Assembly (NCBI RefSeq): GCF_902686445.1
Contig: NC_062232.1
Location: 94,970,932-95,034,931 of the forward strand
Reading direction: 5' to 3'
Length of the DNA stretch: 64,000 bases
Source of the DNA: Sciurus carolinensis
Lineage: Eukaryota > Chordata > Mammalia > Rodentia > Sciuridae
Shown: piece after piece, positions 23,895 through 33,568 of the stretch
Layout: every line of letters starts with the position of its first letter
How positions within the stretch are numbered: the stretch's first letter is position 1
Translations under genes and position numbers: made by a program
Notes under the pieces: model-generated
What the model was told of the DNA's origin: nothing
Databases searched by the model: none
The model's input: only the letters and a program-made list of their open reading frames with translations

Positions 23895-24410
23895 GTTCTT
23901 TTAAAAAATGTATTCTTAGAACTTTCTAAGTTATCTGGTACAAAGCAGGTTACCAAAACATGTTTGTTGAAATGGAAACAAATATTTAAGAGAAATGTAT
24001 GACTGTTTATGTAAGACACCAAGGGTTATACTCCAGGAGAATAATCTAAATGTACATATCTTCTTTTAATTTTCAGAATTGGTCACATCCTAATTAAGCA
24101 TTGGAGTAATAACAAATAGCTGTGGCATCTGGGCCAGGCAGCAAGAAATTCAACCATAACTTTACAGAAAAATATATCAGGGGTAGGAGAGAGAAGGAGG
24201 GGAGGGAAAAAATGGAATCAAAGAAGCCCTCATACATCAGCCTTTCTGCCCTTGATCTAGGGTGTCTGGCTCATTCATCACTACTGGCTGCCAAATGGAC
24301 TGGCTTAGAGCCAGGAACAAACTCACCATGTGCTGGTATGACTGGAGAATCCTGATTGAGGGAAAAGTGATCCTTGTTGAGGCAATAAAAAGCTTAGTAT
24401 GTAGAGACAC
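23895..24410. other. Unassigned stretch
   Basis: I recognise no repeat or coding exon here. A short purine-rich patch occurs near 24,180-24,215. Confidence 0.5.
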
Positions 24411-24414
24411 TTTT

Positions 24415-26190
24415 AAAAACAATAATGGACTTTATTTTTAGAGCAGTTTTAGGTTTACAGAAACAGTGAGCAGAAAGCACCCAGTTTCCTTATACCTCTT
24501 CTCTCTGGGGTCAGTTTCCCCTATTATTAACATCTTGCACTATTTGAGACAACTGATGAGACAATATTGATTTACATACTTAGAGTGCTTGTGTCCATGT
24601 GGGTTGGTTTTTATCATGGTAAAATAGACATAATATTTGCCTTTCTAACCATTTTAAGTGTACACTTTAGTGGCATAAGTACATTTACAATGTTATGTAA
24701 CTTTTAACTATCACCCATCTCCAGAATGTTTTCATCTTACCAAACCAGAATCTTGTACCCATTAAACACTAACCCCCATTCCCTACAAACACCAGTCTAC
24801 ATTCTGCCTTTATGAATTTCACTACTCTAAGTACCTAAATTAATTGCATTTGTATATTTGTGGTTTTGAATGACTTATTTCACTTAGCGTACAATCCACA
24901 AGTTTCATCCATGTTATAGCCTGTATCAGAATTCCATTTCTTTTTAAGGCTGAATAATATTCTATTGTCTGGATATACAATATTTTTTTAAACCAGTTCA
25001 TCCATTGATGGATATTTGGGTTGCTTCCCCTTTTTGGCTATAGGGAGTGAAGCTGCTATGAGCATGGATATACAAATATCCATTCCAGTCCCTGATTTTA
25101 ACTCTGTTTGGTACATACCTAAAAGTAGAATTGCTGGATCATATGCTATTTCTATTTTTAATTTTTTGAGGAAAACTTGTACCATTTTCCATGGCAGCCA
25201 TACCATTGTACATTTCCACCAGTGGTGAAAAAGAGTTTCAATTTCTCCACATCCTCGCCAGCACTTTCTTTTTTAAATGATAGCCATTCTAATGGGTATA
25301 AGGTAGTGTTTTAGTCAGCTTTTTTGCTGCTGTGACTAAATGATCTGACCAGAGCAACTGTAGAGGAAAAAAAGTTTACTTGAGGGCTCACAGTTTCAGA
25401 GTTCTTAGTCCACTAAAGACGAGCTTCATTCCTCAGGGATCAAGGTAAGGCTGAACATCATGGCGGGAAAGGGTGGGGGAGGGGAGCAGCCCACATCATG
25501 GTGATCAGGAAGTAGAGGGAGTCTTCACTCAACAGATACAAATATATACCTAAAGCCATGCCCCAAATCCCCCCCACCTGCCTTCAGTTACCACCCAGTT
25601 AATTCACTGATTGGGTTAAGACTCTTACAACCCAGTCATTTCCCCTCTGAACCTTCTTGCATCATCTCACCTGAGAGATTTTAGAGGACACCTCACATTC
25701 AAACCATAACAAGTAGGATCTCATTATTGTTGAGCCACTTTTCATGTGCTTGTTGGCCGTTTGTATATTTTAGAGGGGGAAATGTTTGCTCAACTACTTT
25801 GCCCACTTTTAAATTTTGGTTGTTGGTTTTTTATTTTTGTAAAGAATTCTAAATTATTCTGGACACTAATCTGTTTTCAGAGATGGTTTGCAAATATTTT
25901 CTCACATTGTATGGATTGACTTTTTACTCTGTTGATAGGGTGGTTTGGTGCACAACAGTTTTTAATTTGATATGGACCAGTTTACCTATGTCTTCTTTTT
26001 CTGCCTGTGCTTTTGGTGTCATGTCCAAGAAATGACTGCCAAATCCAATGTCACAAAGATTTTTATCTATGTCTTCCTCTAAGAGTTTTATAGTTTTGGC
26101 TCTTATGTTTAGGTCTTTGGTCCATTTTGAATTAATTTTTATGTATGGTGGGAGGGAAGAATCCAACTCCATTCTTTTGCATAACTGTAC
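24415..26190 (-). mobile_element. Ancient L1, antisense, split by an LTR
   Basis: Reverse-complement L1 3' landmarks: gcagttttaggtttacagaa, taactttatgtaactt-like blocks, gacttatttcacttagcgta, aaggctgaataatattctat, ttcatccattgatggatatt. After the LTR (25,307-25,711) come gatctcattattgttgagcc, cttttcatgtgcttgttggc and tttggtccattttgaattaa. The two halves rejoin at ggtag/gatctc. Confidence 0.85.
25307..25711 (-). mobile_element. MaLR-type LTR, antisense, inside L1
   Basis: The plus strand starts tgttttagtcagctttttt and ends caaaccataaca, the reverse complement of the LTR at 13,008-13,450 (same subfamily by eye). Flanks ggtag (25,302-25,306) and agtag (25,712-25,716) look like a 5-bp target duplication with one mismatch. 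Confidence 0.87.
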
Positions 26191-26194
26191 ACTT

Positions 26195-26645
26195 TTCACA
26201 AAATAAATGCAGGATACTTTTCAAATTTCTAGTCCTTTGTGCTTGAATGCTTTTAGACAACTTGACAATAATCCTGCTTAATTTACAGCCCTGCATCTGA
26301 CATTCATTTTCAAACAACCTAACTTTAGAGAGGAAGAGATCTATAAGCAGAAACAAATGATATATGGTTTGATACTTGACATTTTGAAGGAAAAGTTCTA
26401 GGAATTAGATTTTTTTTAATGCAAAAGAAGAAAGAATTTTGGCATTATTATGAAATTAGATTTTTTAAAGTCCTCAATTAAACTGAAAAATATGGCCTTA
26501 GATATATGTAAAAGAAATAATTAGAATATAAAAGAAAATATTTTAATAATTATTAGCCATTATAATTTTCCTTCCCTAACATTCAATTAATCTTTTGATT
26601 AAGTGAACTTCCCCAGAATCCATGGACTTGGAAACAACCCATAAT
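26195..26645. other. Unassigned stretch
   Basis: AT-rich, with no repeat or gene recognised. It lies between two antisense L1 remnants and may be eroded repeat. Confidence 0.45.
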
Positions 26646-26649
26646 ACTT

Positions 26650-28186
26650 TTTTAACAGTATTATGATTCTATAGTGTAGTTTTGGACTTATAAGAAAAAT
26701 TAAGTGAAAGGTACAGATGTTTCCCATGTAACATAACCCTGCTCCCATGTACACATAGCCTCCTCCATTATCAAAACCCCCCATCAAAGTGATATATTTA
26801 TTACAACCAATGACCCTACATTAGCACATTATTATCATTCTGAGTCCATAGTTTACATTAGGGTTCATTTTTGGTGTTGTATATTCTATGAATTTGGATA
26901 AATGTATAATGACATCTATCTACCATTATCTTGTTCAGAATATTTTCAATGCCCTAAAAATCTTCTGTGCTCTGCCTCTTCATCTCTCCCTTTCCCCTTG
27001 CTTCTGGCATCCACTGATCTATACACTGTCTGTGTAGTTGACTTTTCCAGGATGTTGTATAGTTGGTATCAGATACTAAATAGCCTTTACAGATTAGCTT
27101 CCATCATACGTTTAAGTCTCCTCCATATCTTTTTGTGACTCAATAGCTCATTTATTTTTATTGCTAAATAATATTCCATCATTTGGATGCACCACAGTTC
27201 ATTTATCCATTTACCAACTGAAGGACATTTTGCTTCCAAGTTTGGCAATTATGAGCAGTTGCTATAAATATATGGATATATATTCAAATTTTTGTATGGA
27301 CATAAATTTTCAACTCCTTTGTGTAAATATCAAGGAACTCAATTCCTGGATCAAATTATAGGAGCATATTTAGTTTTGTAAGAAACTGCCAAAGTACCTT
27401 CCAAAGTGTCTACCATTTTTCATTTCCACTGGCAATGAACGAGAGTTCCTATTGGTCCACATACTCATCAGGATTTGATGTTGTCTCTGTTCTGGATTGT
27501 GACCATTCTAATAAGTGTGTAATGGTATCTAACTGTTATAATCTGTATTTCTCTGAACATATATGATGCAAAGCATCTTTTAATATGCTTATTTGCAATA
27601 TGTGTATCTTCTCTGAGAAAGTGAAGTGTCTTTTAAGGTCTTTGACCCATTTTAAAATCAGGTTGTTTTCTTATTGTTGAGTTTTAGGAGTTTGTTGTAT
27701 ATTTTAAATAAACAAACCTCATTGCACACGTCTTATGCAAATAATTTCCTTCAGTTTTTGCCCTTCGTTCATTCTCTTGGTAACATGTTTCCCCTGGCAG
27801 AAATTTTGCTTGTAATAAAGTCTAGCTTATCTATTCTTTCTTTCCTGGATTGTGTATCAGTCTTCTGACTTTGTTCTCCCCCTTCAACATTGTGTTGTGT
27901 ATTCTAAGTCTTTTGCCTCTTCATATAAATTTTAGAATCATTTTGCTTATACCCACAAAATAACTTGCTAGGATTTTGATTGGAATAACATTGAATCTAT
28001 ATATCAAGTTGGGAAGAACTGACGTCTTGCCAATATTGAGTCTCCCTGTCTATGAACATGGACTATCTCTCCATTTATTTAGTTCTTTGATTTATTTTGT
28101 TGAACTTGTAGTTTCACTTAAAAATAGTGTACATATTATATTAGATTTATGTACAAGTATTTCATGTTAGTGAAATTATGTTTTCA
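26650..28186 (-). mobile_element. Ancient L1, antisense
   Basis: Reverse-complement landmarks in order: ttacaaccaatgaccctaca, gttcagaatattttcaatgc, gctaaataatattccatcat, atttatccatttaccaactg, tttttcatttccactggcaa, ggattttgattggaataaca. No open frame. Confidence 0.8.
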
Positions 28187-28203
28187 ACAAAATACATTTT
28201 TTT

Positions 28204-28285
28204 GGGGGGGGGTGCTGGGGATCGAACCCAGGGCCTTATACTTACAAGGCAAGCACTCTACCAACTGAGCTATCTCCCCAGCCCC
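28204..28285 (-). mobile_element. Young ID-like SINE, antisense
   Basis: Near-consensus reverse complement (ggggatcgaacccagggcct ... gagctatctccccagcccc) with a target duplication acaaaatacattttttt at 28,187-28,203 and 28,286-28,302. Confidence 0.93.
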
Positions 28286-28384
28286 ACAAAATACATTTTT
28301 TTAATAAACTTCTCTGTATGTGCTTAATATTATCTATTAGTTTTTAGAGATGTTTGCATACTTACTGTGTCTGGAGGTAGACTT

Positions 28385-29035
28385 AGAAATGTATGTGATA
28401 ATTTTCCTATGTACATATGTGAATCTCACCATCATGTACATCCATAAGAAATTAATTTAAAAAAATAACTGTGGGTTAATGGTAGAAACATGAGTAGAGT
28501 AGAGGGAAGGGAGCAGGTGTGGGGGAGGGGAAGGGGAGGAGAGATACTGGAAATTGAATTAGGACAAGATACATTCTGTAATGTACAAAGCTGCTCCCCC
28601 TGACCTTTCCAGTACAGCCATTTTCCCCACCTCCCAACTACTGTCAGTCTGTGAACATCCTGGCTAGCTATTGGTTCATCAGTCAGCTTGCAAGTATCCT
28701 TCTCCATTATTGGTCCCCTGTTAGCCCAGCGCAATTCAACTGCTTTACTGTAGCTAACCTGCCATCTTTTCTCATCCTTCTGTCTCTCCTCCTCACTTTC
28801 TCTATCCTCCTGGCTTTCACACTCTCTAGCCCGCACCCTTTCTCATTCTCTTTCTTTTCCTCTCATTTTCTCTCTTACCCTGCAGGGAGACACTCTGTTT
28901 ACTTAATAACTCCCTTATGTGATTTCCCATGTCCGGCGTGGTTTCTGTGGGATCCCTTACACATTCCATGCTTTTATAATTATATCTAAATGGATTTTAC
29001 TGTCATGTATAACTTAAAAGGACCAATAAATAAAA
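28385..29035 (+). mobile_element. L1 3'UTR fragment, split by an LTR
   Basis: tatgtacatatgtgaatctc, a G-rich polypurine block (28,500-28,540) and, after the LTR, ttttactgtcatgtataact with tail aaaaggaccaataaataaa match squirrel L1 3' ends elsewhere in this window (2.1, 23.7 and 40.6 kb). Confidence 0.75.
28577..28961 (+). mobile_element. Solo LTR-like insertion with 5-bp target duplication
   Basis: A 385-bp insert starting TG (tgtaatgtacaaagc) and ending CA (ggatcccttaca). It is flanked by cattc at 28,572-28,576 and 28,962-28,966, exactly interrupting the L1 3'UTR. A pyrimidine-rich tract (about 28,770-28,875) lies in its second half. The family is not recognised, and strand is assigned only from general layout. 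Confidence 0.65.
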
Positions 29036-29039
29036 AAGA

Positions 29040-29705
29040 AGTTTATGTGAGTCATTGTCTTAAAAATATATTAGCTTGCAATTCAGTTATTACTTATAAG
29101 CATGATGTGTAATATACATGTATAGTCATATAAATTACAAATATATTTATATTACTATAACTATGTTTATCTATACTTATATACAGCAATATATACATAT
29201 AGTTACACAAGATAGTATTTAGTTTAAACCAAATATCTTTCTCATTTTAAGACATACGCATTCAGTATATTCATAAAACTTATATAGTAAGAATATAAGG
29301 ACATAGAGAAAAAAATAACAATAAAACAATTGTTCATATCACCAAGTCAAACAAATAAAGTAATTCAAAAGACCATAACTCTATGCATGTTCTACAATCA
29401 CAAATTTGTAGGACACTTGGTTTAGTGGGAGAAATTACATTCTGAGTGTGAAACTAAACTTTCTTTGGCAAGTGTCATTACACTGATTGCCTGAATCGAT
29501 GCCTGTTACCCAAAATATTCCTAGAATCAATTTTTTCTGTTTATATGCTTTGACACATTTTATTTCCCACTGCAAAATATGTTTGCTCTGTCAAAAATTA
29601 AAAAAAATAAATCTTATTATATTGGAGAAAGGCATTATTCTATCCTAGGAATGAATTATGTTCCCCCACTAGAATCTCCAAACCAACTTTGAAATATATG
29701 TCAAT
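29040..29705. other. Unassigned very AT-rich stretch
   Basis: TA-rich sequence, especially 29,100-29,220, without a recognised repeat family or gene. Confidence 0.5.
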
Positions 29706-29709
29706 CTCA

Positions 29710-29803
29710 GGTTGGGGATATAGCTCAGTTGGTAGAGTGCTTGCCTTGCAAGCGCAAACTCCTGGATTCAATCCCCAGCACTGCCAAAAAAAAAAAAAAA
29801 AGA
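29710..29803 (+). mobile_element. ID-like SINE
   Basis: ggttggggatatagctcagt, tggtagagtgcttgccttgc and gattcaatccccagcactgc, then poly-A. Nearly consensus. Confidence 0.93.
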
Positions 29804-29807
29804 GAGA

Positions 29808-30020
29808 AGAATGGAGGAACTTTAGATTATGTAGAAGGAAGTGGGGGAGGTGGGGTGGGGGTAGGAAAGATGGTGGAATGAGACAGACATCATTACCCTA
29901 TGTACATGTATGATTACATGAATGGTGTGAATCTACATCATGCACAACCATAGAAATGAAAATTTGTACCCCATTTGTGTACAATGAATCAAAATGCAGT
30001 CTGTAAAAATAAAAAATAAG
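29808..30020 (+). mobile_element. L1 3'UTR fragment
   Basis: agacatcattaccctatgta, catgcacaaccatagaaatg and gtgtacaatgaatcaaaatg match the 3' ends of the L1s at 2.0 and 23.7 kb, including the upstream G-rich block. Confidence 0.8.
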
Positions 30021-30025
30021 AGTAG

Positions 30026-30027
<2 letters not shown>

Positions 30028-30100
<73 letters not shown>
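30028..30100. repeat. (CA)n(GA)n compound microsatellite
   Basis: About 15 CA units (30,028-30,057) pass directly into about 18 GA units (30,064-30,098). It follows the A-rich tail of the L1 fragment and was probably seeded from it. Confidence 0.95.
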
Positions 30101-30101
<1 letters not shown>

Positions 30102-30344
30102 ATGAATTTTCCTTTATTTTTGAAAGAATGACTTTTAACAGGTGGAATACCTGTAAACAAATGTTGGGTAACATTATGAGGTATTAAAGAAAAATTCTTG
30201 GAGGTTTGTCTCTGGATGAATTTAACCAGTTAGAGCATGTTCCTCAGAAAAAGGGAAAATATTTTCAAGTTCATAAAATGGTCATTGCCAAGTCTTCTAC
30301 TTTGAAGTTTAGAATTTCATTCCCTTCTAATATTTTATTAACTA

Positions 30345-30547
30345 TTTTTTTTTTTTTTTTTGGAGAGGTTTCGGAGATTGAACTTGGGGCACTTGGCCAC
30401 TGAGTCATATCCCCAGTGTTATTTTGTATTTTATTTAGAGACAGGGTCTCACTGAGTTGCTTAGCGCCTCGCTTTTGCAGAGGCTGGCTTTGAACTTGCG
30501 ATCCTGCTGTGCCACTGGGGTTACAGGCATGAGCCACCATCCCTGGG
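30345..30547 (-). mobile_element. B1-dID composite SINE, antisense
   Basis: Poly-T, then the reverse ID-like part (gagattgaacttggggcact, gccactgagtcatatcccca), then the reverse B1-like part (agacagggtctcactgagtt, ggctttgaacttgcgatcct, acaggcatgagccaccat). The order is that expected for a composite on the minus strand. Confidence 0.9.
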
Positions 30548-30566
30548 TTTTATTAACTTTTTAAAA

Positions 30567-30702
30567 AATATATTTTTAGTTGTAGATGGACCCAATACCT
30601 TTCTTCTGCTTATTTAGTTTTTGTATATGGTGCTGGGGGTCGAACCCAGTGCCTTATGCTTGCTAGGCAAGAGCTCTACCACTGAGCCACAAACCCAGCC
30701 CC
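30567..30702 (-). mobile_element. tRNA/ID-related SINE with extended tail, antisense
   Basis: Reverse complement of the subtype at 14,187: tttttagttgtagatggacc (distal tail), then ctgggggtcgaacccagtgc, gctaggcaagagctctacca and gccacaaacccagcccc. Confidence 0.88.
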
Positions 30703-30704
30703 TA

Positions 30705-31473
30705 TTAACTTTTAATAAACAAAAAAACTCTTAACATTTATTTATCTGGTCCCTGTTACAAAGAAGAAGAAAAAACAGAAATCAGGGTCATAGGGACTTC
30801 ATGATAAACTCTTATCAAGAACATTATAAAAGTGAGAGAAAAGACATAACAAATTATAGACATTGTAGGATGATGATATTTATAATTATTAACCCAGGTG
30901 TCGGCAAATTATGTTCAATGCCATTTATTTAAGAAAGCAATAAAATATATATTTTAGTTGCATAAAGAAGTATAAAATTTTTAGATAGCTTTCCCCATAA
31001 AAAGTTAAAATTTTAAAATTGTTCTAGTATTTCCATGATAAGTTACCGTGAAAATGTACTTTTGTGGAAAAATTTATTCCTGAAAAACAGTGGGTACTCT
31101 TAAACTAACTCAGCTCTCTTTGTATCCAAGACAACTACCTGCAGAATTCTACTGGAATAAAACACACGTTACTTTTCTAAGGATACACGGAGAGAGAGGA
31201 GTTCATTATCAACCTAGTGACCCGAATCAGTGCAGACAAAAGGTTCTGTTTGACAATGTGGCATGAGAAATTGATACCATTGATAATGCCTCTCCAGAAA
31301 TTACCAAAGGCAGGACCATGAAAAAAATGTCTCCTTTTTTAACATATGAAATGAGTAAATGTTTTCATAAGAAAATTTGAAGACTACTATCAACCTGCTG
31401 ATAAAACAAAGTTGTACATTGACATAAAATAATGTTATTATACTAGTTATATTTTATTGTGTATCACTCACAC
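30705..31473. other. Unassigned stretch
   Basis: AT-rich, no recognised gene. No repeat was assigned with confidence. Confidence 0.5.
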
Positions 31474-31475
31474 AC

Positions 31476-31565
31476 ACTTTTTTTTTTTTTTTTTGGCAGT
31501 ACCAGGGATTGAACCCAGGGCCTTGCAGGGTAAGCACTCTACCAACTGAACTATATCCCCAGCCC
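31476..31565 (-). mobile_element. ID-like SINE, antisense
   Basis: Poly-T, then accagggattgaacccaggg, ccttgcagggtaagcactct and aactatatccccagccc: the reverse complement of the ID-like unit with a small central deletion. Confidence 0.9.
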
Positions 31566-31738
31566 TTCTTTCTTTTTGATACTGGGGATTGAACTCAGGA
31601 GTGCTCTACCACTGAGCTACATTCCCAGACCTTCCTATTTTTCATTTTGAGACTAGGTCTCACTAAATTGCCCAGGCTGGCCTTGAACTTGTGATCCTCC
31701 TGCCTCAACCTTCCCAGTAGCCAGGGTTGTAGGTAGGA
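31566..31738 (-). mobile_element. B1-dID composite SINE, antisense
   Basis: Shortened reverse ID-like part (tactggggattgaactcagg, accactgagctacattccca), followed by the reverse B1-like part (tgagactaggtctcactaaa, ctggccttgaacttgtgatc, ttcccagtagccagggttgt). Confidence 0.88.
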
Positions 31739-31739
31739 G

Positions 31740-32178
31740 ACCCACTCCCTCAACCCTCCACCCTTTTGGAAGTCAAACTGCCTTACTCAGAACTATCCAG
31801 GGAAAGAGGCCAATGTTTTTCCAATTGCCTTTCCTCATCCCGTTGTTGACTGGACCAAGGGTTTGAACATGACCTACATGTGGTCCATTCAGAGGTTTGC
31901 CAATGATCCATGTGTTCTGGTAGAAAAAGAAGGAAACGGACAATTTTTTTTTCTCAAAATTTTCAACTGGAAAACTATGAAGTTGAAACAATTCAGCATG
32001 AGATGAAGCTGAGAGAATGCCATGAGAGAGAATAAGGGACGAAAGCATCCAAAAGATGGCACGACGCTGTATATACAAAACGAAGATGTGAGGAATAGAA
32101 ATTAGGTAATACACAGCATGCTAATGAAATAAGCAAAATGGAGTCGATTACCAAATATCTATTTGTTAGAAAGCATTT
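31740..32178. other. Unassigned stretch, possibly an old LTR
   Basis: Less AT-rich than its surroundings, with phrases such as tgtggtccattcagaggttt that recall old LTRs, but no firm match. A 113-codon antisense frame here has no recognisable motif, and I do not call it a gene. Confidence 0.35.
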
Positions 32179-32193
32179 AAAGTGCCACTTTGA

Positions 32194-32298
32194 GGGCTGG
32201 GGATATGGCTCAGTTGGTAGAGTGCTTGCCTTTCATGCACAAGCCCCTGGGTTCAATCCCTAGCACCACCAAAAAAAAAAAAAAAAAAAAAAAAAAAA
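32194..32298 (+). mobile_element. Young ID-like SINE
   Basis: Near-consensus unit with a poly-A of about 28 bp. Flanks aaagtgccactttga and aaagtgccattttga form a target duplication with one mismatch. Confidence 0.92.
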
Positions 32299-32479
32299 GT
32301 GCCATTTTGACCGATCAACAGTGGTTTTAACAATAAATACATTTATTTTATACTCAACTACGAACCCAGAGGTCGATTTCCAAAGTTGATTCAGAAGCTC
32401 TGTAATGTCATCACAGACCTAGCTTTATTCTATTTTTAACACCATTGTCCCCATTTTCCACCCTTGGGTTCATTCTCTG

Positions 32480-32880
32480 TCTAATGGAAATAAATTTGGC
32501 CTAACCAGTCTCTATAGATGATCCAAAGTTTGATCCAAAGCAACCTCTGTACATAGTGAATTACAACCTACCTTGATATGTAAACAAATTATAACCTAAA
32601 TGTGTACCCCTGTAATGTAGTGACTGAAGCTAAGCCATAGTAACTGAATTTCCAGCCAATCAGAGTCTGAAAGGTGTGAAAGATGACCATATAAGGTAAA
32701 GGCCAAGTGCAGCCAATCCTGTTGTTTATTTCTCAGTCTCTTTTCTCTGGCTATGACTACACACTGTACATGTGGTGGGGCAGGGCATTCTGAACCACTG
32801 TCGTTTTGGAGTGCTGGTCAGTTCTAGAACCTGTTTCCTGATCACATAAATTTTAACTGGTCTCAAGTTTTTTTAATAGC
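32480..32880 (+). mobile_element. Possible LTR
   Basis: Two CCAAT boxes (cagccaatcagagtc, about 32,653, and gcagccaatcctg, about 32,711) flank a TATA-like accatataaggt near 32,687. A downstream segment resembles R/U5. Termini not resolved. Confidence 0.35.
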
Positions 32881-33089
32881 TCATATATTAATCAGGTAAG
32901 ATGATCACTACATTTCCAGGCTGCACATAACAGTACTCAAAGAAGGAAGAGAGAATTGGAAAGGTAAGTACTATCTTCTCCCATTTCTCTCTTACCAGAG
33001 TTGAAAATCGTTTCCAGAAACCCATAGCAATGTTCTCCTTTTCTGTCTTTGATTAGAATTCAGGATTCTGGGGAGCCATCCATGCCTAG

Positions 33090-33333
33090 CAGAATCAGAC
33101 TTGGCTGAGCCATGGGATACAGAGGTCTGACTCCCAGGAACTGATGGTCAAGGGAGACTGTTTCAAATAGCCTAGGAGTAAGTGACCCTGTATGGGAGTG
33201 GCTTAACATCTGAGGATATGCTAATTCTCTAAGCCAAAGGCTTCCCTAACTCCATCCTATCCTGTTCTTCACAGAAGAAGCCCTTGCCGATCTGGGCCCC
33301 TTTACCTGTGTGACTATAAATAAGATTGAAGGT
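33090..33333 (+). mobile_element. LTR-like sequence interrupted by the L1
   Basis: Moderately GC-rich sequence with a TATA-like gactataaataag at 33,311-33,323 just before the L1 target site. The continuation on the other side of the L1 (36,851 to about 37,075) has a similar composition. If the L1 is removed, the two halves would form one LTR-like unit. No family assigned. Confidence 0.35.
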
Positions 33334-33506
33334 GGGGTCCTCCATCTTTTTTTTTTTTTAATTTTTTTTATTTTTTTATTTTTTTTATTTTTTTACATTT
33401 ACATAGGGTAATGATGTTTATTTTATTTTTCCCCTCCCCCCACCCCTCCCACCCCTCTTTTCCCTCTACACAGTCCTTCTTTCCTTCATTCTTGCCGCTG
33501 TCCTTA

Positions 33507-33536
33507 GCCTAACTCTAAACCTAACCCTAAACCTAA
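33507..33536 (-). repeat. Telomere-like hexamers in L1 3'UTR
   Basis: Five consecutive hexamers on the plus strand: GCCTAA, CTCTAA, ACCTAA, CCCTAA, ACCTAA. This is the complement of the array at 59,665-59,694 in the other young L1, so it belongs to the element and not to the locus. Confidence 0.9.
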
Positions 33537-33568
33537 TGCTAGCCCTTCCCACCCCCCATTATATGTCC

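Noticed and set aside
31773..32114. Antisense 113-codon open frame as a small protein gene
   Set aside because: No recognisable domain, no splice or promoter context, and a possible old LTR in the same place.
33507..33536. Interstitial telomeric repeat marking an ancient chromosome end or fusion
   Set aside because: The same five-hexamer array lies at the same position in a second L1 (59,665-59,694), so it is part of the L1 3'UTR.
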